A stretch of 64,000 nt of DNA from Allobrachymonas sp. (GTDB lineage: Bacteria > Pseudomonadota > Gammaproteobacteria > Burkholderiales > Burkholderiaceae_C), in assembly GCA_030529505.1 (NCBI GenBank), contig JAUMWT010000008.1:1-64000 (forward strand), written 5' to 3'. The position numbers and the translations under genes are program-made. This document shows, piece by piece, positions 58,679 to 64,000 of this stretch (the stretch's first letter is position 1; each line of letters opens with the position of its first letter). The notes under the pieces were generated by a model. It had not been told where the DNA came from. It did not search any database and worked only from the letters and a program-made list of their open reading frames with translations.

Positions 58679-60031
58679 TTATTTGACAAACAGCATCAAG
58701 AAGGCATCCCACAAGCGGCCGAAGAAGCCCGCCTGCGGCACGGCCTTTTGCGCCTGCAGCGGCACGGCGGCCACAGGCTGGCCGTTGAGGCTAGCGGTGA
58801 GCGTACCCAGCGGCTGCTGCGCTTCGATCGGCGCGACGATGGGGCCGCCTTGCGCCACGGCCTCGCGCGTGAGCTGGCTGGCCTGGCCCGCGGGCACGGT
58901 CACGAACACGTCTTGCGCGCTGCCCAGGTCGAGCTTGTTGCTTTGGCCTTTCCACACCCGCACTTGCAAAACCGATTGCCCGGCTTGCAGCAGTTGCACG
59001 TCTTCAAACGCGCCATAGCCCCAATTGAGCAGCTTCATCGTTTCGTTGGCGCGCGCGGCTTCGTTGGCCGTACCGAACACGATGGCGAGCAGCCGCCGGC
59101 CCTGCGGCTGCGCCGCGGTGGGGCGCTTGGCGGTGGCGATCAGGTTGTAGCCAGCCGCGGCGGTGTGGCCGGTTTTGAGGCCATCCACACTCGCATCGCG
59201 AAACAGCAGCAGGTTGCGGTTGGCCGCATTGATGGCGGGGGTGCCGGGGTAGCGGTATTCCTTGATGGCGTAGTAGTGCACGTATTGCGGAAAGTCGCTC
59301 ATCAAGCGGGTGGAGAGCAGGGCCATGTCGCGCGCGGTGGTGGTGTGGCCCTGGGCCGTGAGCCCTTCGGGGTTGCGGTAGCGGGTGTTGCGCATGCCCA
59401 ACTGCTGCGCGACCTCGTTCATGCGCGCCACAAAGGCTTCTTCGCTGCCGAACAGGCCCTCGGCCAGGGCCATGGTGGCGTCGTTGCCCGATTGCACGAT
59501 CATGCCCTTGAGCAGATCTTCAACGCTCACCTGCGTATTGGGCTTGATGAACATGCGCGAGCCGATCATCTTCCAGGCTTTTTCGCTCACGCCAAAAGTC
59601 TGTTCGAGCGTGATCTTGCCGCTTTTGAGGGCATCGAACACGATGTAGGCCGTCATGAGCTTGGTGAGCGAGGCCGGCTCCATCACCGCATCGATGTCCT
59701 TGGCCGCCAGGATCTGGTTGTTGGAGTTGATGTCGATGAGCAAGAAGCTGCGCGCGGCCAATGGCGGCGGGGCCGGAAAGCCCGGCTGCACCGGGGCCAC
59801 GGCTTGCGCTTCGCCCGTGGCCTGGCTGGCGCCTGGCTGCGCACCGGCCGGGTTGGCCGCCTGGCCCGCCACCGTTGCACGCACAGCCGTTTTGGATTGC
59901 GCCGATGCCGCCAGCGGCCACTGCCCCCCGATCAAAGCCGCTGTGCAGGCAGCGACCAAGAAACGCGAAGAAAAAGAAGGGGGGCGAGAAGAAAAGGGCA
60001 GGGCAGAAGACATGGTGGAAGCAATCATCAT
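58679..60031 (-). CDS. D-alanyl-D-alanine carboxypeptidase (PBP5/6 family)
   Basis: About 450 residues from the ATG at 60031 (alternatives at 60028 and 60013). The signal region VAACTAALIGGQWPLAASA is followed by a linker rich in Ala, Gly and Pro. The peptidase S11 domain shows SxxK in EPASLTKLMTAYI, SGN in IVQSGNDATMA and KTG in DGLKTGHTAAAG. A C-terminal PBP5-type beta domain and an amphipathic end (GFFGRLWDAFLMLFVK) for membrane attachment follow. It trims the terminal D-Ala from peptidoglycan stems. Confidence 0.92.
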   Translation of the reverse strand: MMIASTMSSALPFSSRPPSFSSRFLVAACTAALIGGQWPLAASAQSKTAVRATVAGQAANPAGAQPGASQATGEAQAVAPVQPGFPAPPPLAARSFLLIDINSNNQILAAKDIDAVMEPASLTKLMTAYIVFDALKSGKITLEQTFGVSEKAWKMIGSRMFIKPNTQVSVEDLLKGMIVQSGNDATMALAEGLFGSEEAFVARMNEVAQQLGMRNTRYRNPEGLTAQGHTTTARDMALLSTRLMSDFPQYVHYYAIKEYRYPGTPAINAANRNLLLFRDASVDGLKTGHTAAAGYNLIATAKRPTAAQPQGRRLLAIVFGTANEAARANETMKLLNWGYGAFEDVQLLQAGQSVLQVRVWKGQSNKLDLGSAQDVFVTVPAGQASQLTREAVAQGGPIVAPIEAQQPLGTLTASLNGQPVAAVPLQAQKAVPQAGFFGRLWDAFLMLFVK

Positions 60032-60358
60032 CGGGTTAAGCAACTCACGACCTGGGCGGCTGTTTGCTGTTTTAGCTGGCGCTGCTGCACCCACTGGACA
60101 TGACCGGTGGCAAGTGGCAAAAAATGGCAAAGCCTGATGCAAAAGGGTGAAACAGGCAGGCAACTCGCAGCCGCCAGAGCCTGGCAATTGTCCATGAAAA
60201 GCCCGCGCAAACCGGCGCGCCCCGCGGGCCCAAGCGTGACAGGGCGTGTCTTGCCACCTCGCGGCAGATCTGCCTGGGCATGGGCAAAAAGCCATTTGAA
60301 AAATGGACGCGCAACGCCAGACGAATTGATCAGAACATGGGCAAAGCAGCCACAGCGC
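60032..60358. other. Intergenic region, no gene supported
   Basis: Nothing recognised beyond the expected promoter of the carboxypeptidase gene. Confidence 0.45.
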
Positions 60359-60742
60359 TCAATCAGCGTCTGCAGCAATCAGCAAACGCGTCACGACCTG
60401 GCCGCCTTGCAGATGGCGGCTGACGATCTCATCAATATCGCTCAGGTTCCGGTAGCTGTACCACACGCCTTCGGGATAGACCACAGCCACCGGCGCCGCG
60501 TGGCAGCGCCCCAGACAGCCCGAACGGCTCACGCGCACCTGGCCTTCGCCGTGCAGGCCCAGGTCTTTGAGGCGCTTTTTGCAATGCGCTGCAGCCTCTT
60601 CGGCGCCGTGCTTGGCGCAGCAATCCTTGCCCGCCTCGCGCTGGTTGCAGCAGAAGAAAATGTGCCGCACAAAGTAGGGCGGCTGGGTGGAAGCTTGATC
60701 AGACAAAGGCGCAAGACCGGACGGGGAGGGATGACTGGACAT
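60359..60742 (-). CDS. (2Fe-2S) ferredoxin-like, thioredoxin-fold protein
   Basis: 127 residues. Cluster cysteines lie in FFCCNQREAGKDCCAKHG and SGCLGRCHAAPVAVVYPEG, the pattern of the thioredoxin-like ferredoxin family related to the NuoE C-terminal domain. It is a probable electron carrier of unknown partner. Confidence 0.82.
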   Translation of the reverse strand: MSSHPSPSGLAPLSDQASTQPPYFVRHIFFCCNQREAGKDCCAKHGAEEAAAHCKKRLKDLGLHGEGQVRVSRSGCLGRCHAAPVAVVYPEGVWYSYRNLSDIDEIVSRHLQGGQVVTRLLIAADAD

Positions 60743-60940
60743 GGCATGAATCAGAAAAACGGGCCAGCAAAAAAAGCGCCATCAAAACGGGCGGCCATTG
60801 TAGGCAGGCGCGGCAAACGCCTGCGTGGATCAGGGCTTGCATGAGGCAGAGTGGGGCCGCCGCAAGCCGGCCCTGTGCAGTGCCAAACCCAACGATGCAA
60901 GTGAGCCATGCATGGCTTCAAGGCAATGGCAAGACGTGGA

Positions 60941-62155
60941 TCAACCCTGCTTGCAACGGCTCGCCCAGGCCCGCCACAGCGCAGCGCCCACCACCGCCAG
61001 CAGATACAGCAGGGTGGCATAGGGCCAGAGCCAGCCGATCCATTGTGTGAGGCCGTAGAAGCGGATGAAGCGGCCCGGCAGCCATTCTTCCTCCAGCCCG
61101 AAATAGGCCGATACCGCCGCGCCATTGACCAGGCAGAGCTGCACCAGCAGCGCCGTGATGGCCAGCAAGCGGCACAGCCAGCGCGGCAGGCCCACGGCCA
61201 CGGCTGCCAGCGCGGCACCGGCCAGCAGCCCCGTTTGCACCGGCGGCCACAGCCAGGCCCAAGCGTGCGCCGGCCCGAATCCCAAGGCATTGCCCAGGGC
61301 ATTGGCCAGCACGCCCACGCCCAGCAGCAGCACGCCCAGCACCAGACGCTTGCGCCAGGCGGGCATGGCCCCAAAGGCCAGCAGGCAGGGCAGGGCCAGG
61401 CCCAGCGCCACCACCAGCGTGATTTGCCATTGCAGCAGCGGCTGAAATTCGATGGTGCGCAGGGGCAGCCAGTCCACAAAAGGCGTGCCAGCCAGCCACT
61501 GGGCCAACTGGTTTTCGAGCCGCTCTTGCACCTGCCCCAGGCCAAAGGGCAGGGGTTGCGGGTAGAGCAAGGCCCAGGGCCAGAGCAGCAGCAGCACGAG
61601 GTTTTCCTGCGCATCGGGCACGAACCAGGTGCGCCGCAGGCGTGACCACGCTTCCAGCGCGCCGCACTTCACCACCAGCCAAGCCAGCACCGCGCCCAGC
61701 AGGCCGCCTGCGCTGTTGAGCAACCAGTCCACATTCGAGGGCACGCGCTGCGGCAGCCAGTTTTGCAAGACTTCCACACTGAAAGAGAGCAGGGCGCACA
61801 GCAGCGCGCTCCAAACCACGCTCAAGCGCCGCCGCCACTGGCCCGCGCTGCGCAAGGCGGCCAGGGCGATCAGAAAGCCCAGCGGCACATAGCCCAGCAG
61901 ATTGGCGATGAAGTCAAAGCGCGTCCAGTACCGGGGCCAGGGGTGGGTGACGAAACCCCACCACGGCAGGCCGTTGCTGTTCCACGGCGCAAAGGGATAG
62001 AGCGAGGCGTAAACGATCAGGCCCGCATAAATCAGGGCCAATTCCAGTATGGCCCGATGGCGCACGGGCGGCGGCGCGCCTGCTGCCGCCAAGGGCACAG
62101 GCGCGCGTGCAGACGAGGAGGATGAGTGCGAGGAGAGCGGCTCGGGGCAGGTCAT
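60941..62155 (-). CDS. VanZ-like family membrane protein
   Basis: 404 residues, about 10-11 helices. The N-terminal half has LYPFAPWNSNG, FDFIANLLGYVPLGFLI and SVEVLQNWLPQRVPSNVDWL with LNSAGGLLGAVLAW, the VanZ pattern. The C-terminal half is further membrane helices. Its role is unknown; VanZ itself gives teicoplanin resistance. Confidence 0.82.
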   Translation of the reverse strand: MTCPEPLSSHSSSSSARAPVPLAAAGAPPPVRHRAILELALIYAGLIVYASLYPFAPWNSNGLPWWGFVTHPWPRYWTRFDFIANLLGYVPLGFLIALAALRSAGQWRRRLSVVWSALLCALLSFSVEVLQNWLPQRVPSNVDWLLNSAGGLLGAVLAWLVVKCGALEAWSRLRRTWFVPDAQENLVLLLLWPWALLYPQPLPFGLGQVQERLENQLAQWLAGTPFVDWLPLRTIEFQPLLQWQITLVVALGLALPCLLAFGAMPAWRKRLVLGVLLLGVGVLANALGNALGFGPAHAWAWLWPPVQTGLLAGAALAAVAVGLPRWLCRLLAITALLVQLCLVNGAAVSAYFGLEEEWLPGRFIRFYGLTQWIGWLWPYATLLYLLAVVGAALWRAWASRCKQG

Positions 62156-62457
62156 GGCCGGGCGTTTTGCTTTTTATGCATGACCACCAACCCAACCGGC
62201 CGCAAGCGCCGGGATGCAGGCCGCCGCATCAGCCGCAGTGCCATGCTGCTGGCTGGCAGGGCAGGGCGGTGCAGGCAGCGCCGCAAACACCTGGGTAGCA
62301 AAGGTTGCAATGCCTGCATTGGCCCAATGCCCGCAACCGCGGGCTGCTTTGCCCTGCATTGGGAGCAAACCGCCTGGCTCCTTGGCCGCATGCTTTGGGC
62401 CGGCTGCTTGCCAAGCCCGTCTTCGCGCGCCTTGGGCAGATATGGGCAGGCGCTGCA
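62156..62457. other. Intergenic region, no gene supported
   Basis: Nothing recognised. Confidence 0.4.
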
Positions 62458-63267
62458 TCACACGCCCCCGCTCAATGGTTGGGATGCTGGCGATGCCGCG
62501 GCATCGCCAACGTTGGGCGCAGCTTGGCCGCCTGCTGCGCGCAACCGTTTTTCGCTGTCGATCAGGGCCAGGGCGTAGCGCGTGCAGGACTGCACCGCCT
62601 CGGCCACGGGGCCTTGCAGCAGCTTGGGACTGATTCTTTGCAGCAGATCGACTTGCACCAGCATCAAATACACGGGAATGCCCACAATGGCCAGCACCAG
62701 GCGCTGCACGCCTTCGTCAGCCGCGCGCAGGCCCAGGTGACGTTGCACCAGTTCTTGCATGGCCTGGTGCATGGGCAGGAAACGGGTTTCGATTTCCTGC
62801 TGCCACAGGCCGGTAGGTTCGAGCATTTCGCGCATGTGCAGGCGCAGGCAGTGCCGCATCTGCTCGTCTTGCCCGAAGGGTGCCAGCATGTGGCTGAAAA
62901 AAGCCTGCAAAGCATCGGGCAGGGGCAGATCGGGGTTGCCGATGGCGGCCAGGGTGCCATCGAAATCGTCTTGCGCGGCAAAGGGTTCGTAAAAGGCGCT
63001 GCGGTACAGGCCCTCTTTGTCGCCGAAGTAGTAGCTGATGGCCGAGATGTTCACGCCCGCGGCCTGCGCGATGGTGCGTGTGGAGGTGCGGGCAAAACCC
63101 TGCTCGGCAAACAGGCGCACCGCCTCTTTCAGCAGGCGCGCACGCGCCGCTGCGCCATCGGCCCGGCCCGCGCCACGGCCCGATGCGCGTGGCGCCGCCG
63201 CCCGCTCAGGAGCTGCGGATGCCGTGTCAGCAGAGCTGGAAGAAGGGGCCGTTTTTGCCGGTTTCAT
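62458..63267 (-). CDS. TetR/AcrR-family regulator with CerR-type C-terminal domain
   Basis: 269 residues. After a 45-residue low-complexity N-terminus comes the TetR helix-turn-helix (LLKEAVRLFAEQGFARTSTR, AAGVNISAISYYFGDKEGLY). The C-terminal part (LRLHMREMLEPTGLW, MQELVQRHLG) fits the CerR/DUF1956 type. Target genes are not evident, as the neighbours are unrelated. Confidence 0.85.
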   Translation of the reverse strand: MKPAKTAPSSSSADTASAAPERAAAPRASGRGAGRADGAAARARLLKEAVRLFAEQGFARTSTRTIAQAAGVNISAISYYFGDKEGLYRSAFYEPFAAQDDFDGTLAAIGNPDLPLPDALQAFFSHMLAPFGQDEQMRHCLRLHMREMLEPTGLWQQEIETRFLPMHQAMQELVQRHLGLRAADEGVQRLVLAIVGIPVYLMLVQVDLLQRISPKLLQGPVAEAVQSCTRYALALIDSEKRLRAAGGQAAPNVGDAAASPASQPLSGGV

Positions 63268-63424
63268 GGGGCCAGATTACAGCACAGAAGGCCCAGGCAC
63301 AATGACCTTGCTTGGTGGGCGCAGAAAGCGCCAAGGGATCGCAGAAGCTATGCAGAGGGCGCTGAAATTTCAGAGAGGAACCAGAAGCAGGCTCATCCAG
63401 AACGGGGCTGCTTCCGTGCACTAA

Positions 63425-63611
63425 GAACCTGCTCAAAATCCCCTCGCGGACGCTTGAAATGGGTAGCGGGCGGTCTGCTGCGTTGAAATCTTGTCAACCA
63501 TCTGGCTCATGTTGCACGGGCCATGCGCTGCGCCACATGCAAGGATGGGCGCCTTGTATTCCATCCCGCCCCCTATCCAAATCGCCTCGCGTTGAGACTT
63601 TGAACAGGCTC
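63425..63611. repeat. MITE-like element, copy E
   Basis: 187 bp, GAACCTGCTCAAAATCCCC to GAGACTTTGAACAGGCTC, homologous to copies B and D. It is flanked by TAA (63422-63424) and TTA (63612-63614). The right flank is exactly the queF stop codon read on the other strand. Confidence 0.8.
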
Positions 63612-64000
63612 TTACTGCCGGGCCGTGCGCCAGTTGGGCGGCAGGGTTTGCGGGCTGTTGGTGCGCAGGGGGTTGATGTCCAGCCCGCCGCGGCGCGTGT
63701 AGCGCGCATACACGGTGAGCCGGCTCGGCTGGCAGCGCTGCATGATGTCCATGAAGATCTGCTCCACGCAATGCTCGTGAAAGCCGTTGTGCTTGCGCAG
63801 GCTCACGATGTAGCGCAGCAAGCCTTCGTGGTCGATGGCCGGGCCGCTGTAGCTGATTTGCAGATCACCCCAGTCGGGCTGATTGGTGACCGGGCAGTTG
63901 CTGCGCAGCAGGTGGCTGCTGAGGGTTTCGCTCACCGGCGCTTCGCCGCTGGCCGCGCGCAGCCAGTGCGGGGCGGGTTCGTAATCGCTGCATTCCACGT
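63612..64000 (-). CDS. queF: NADPH-dependent 7-cyano-7-deazaguanine reductase, C-terminal part
   Basis: The last 129 or so residues of the long (YqfF-like, type II) QueF, cut by the window end. It shows [53 protein letters not shown] and [14 protein letters not shown]. It reduces preQ0 to preQ1 in queuosine synthesis. The TAA stop coincides with the flanking trinucleotide of MITE copy E. Confidence 0.93.
   Translation of the reverse strand, partial: VECSDYEPAPHWLRAASGEAPVSETLSSHLLRSNCPVTNQPDWGDLQISYSGPAIDHEGLLRYIVSLRKHNGFHEHCVEQIFMDIMQRCQPSRLTVYARYTRRGGLDINPLRTNSPQTLPPNWRTARQ

Noticed and set aside
56972-60103. Another open frame of over 1,000 codons on the + strand.
   Set aside because: It is antisense to the kinase fusion and the D,D-carboxypeptidase, which carry clear catalytic motifs. 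Compositional artefact.

Overview
The window looks like a chromosomal segment of a GC-rich betaproteobacterium of the order Burkholderiales, most likely family Comamonadaceae. The evidence is the clustering of mdh, a divergent GntR gene, sdhCDAB-sdhE and gltA, then leuC-entericidin-leuD-leuB, together with the protein sequences and the codon bias. The genus is not determined. No rRNA, tRNA or CRISPR array was recognised.

Layout. 1-15.1 kb is a surface and secretion region. It holds a window-edge MFS gene joined to the broken tail of a secreted protein, an intact RTX/S-layer-like type I secretion substrate, AT-rich lipid and polysaccharide genes (acyltransferase-like, GNAT, Wzt-like ABC ATPase, PIG-L/glycosyltransferase fusion), and a complete type I secretion system (TolC-like, HlyD-like, ABC exporter). 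The T1SS genes are preceded by a stand-alone protein resembling the N-terminal half of TnpB without its RuvC nuclease. 15.5-20.9 kb is a compact divergent cluster for decaprenyl-phosphoryl-D-arabinose: UbiA-type phosphoribosyltransferase, divergent PAP2 phosphatase, DprE1, DprE2, GtrA and a GT-C-like membrane glycosyltransferase. It predicts D-arabinofuranose on a surface glycan or protein. 21.4-22.5 kb is an AT-rich orphan secreted protein closed by a strong terminator.

22.6-38.8 kb is core metabolism: pdxH, leucine biosynthesis, citrate synthase, succinate dehydrogenase, GntR regulator, malate dehydrogenase and a CitE-like lyase. 39-43.6 kb is an unusual module. It has a secreted DUF3616 beta-propeller, a paralogous propeller fused behind a DUF5706 (Pycsar-effector type) membrane domain, and two small membrane proteins. 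43.6-48 kb holds thiE, a thioesterase, small proteins and birA.

48-52.6 kb holds topoisomerase III, with a BglII-like/MT-A70 restriction-modification pair inserted at its 3' end and a second diverged copy of that 3' end on the far side. 52.8-64 kb holds a MATE exporter, zinc alcohol dehydrogenase, small orphan genes including a DUF7336-like gene with an in-frame stop, a kinase fusion, a D,D-carboxypeptidase, a 2Fe-2S protein, VanZ-like and TetR proteins, and the end of queF.

A family of about 165-210 bp terminal-inverted-repeat elements (MITE-like, TNA target duplications) recurs in intergenic spaces, together with shorter derivatives that share a 47-48 bp core.
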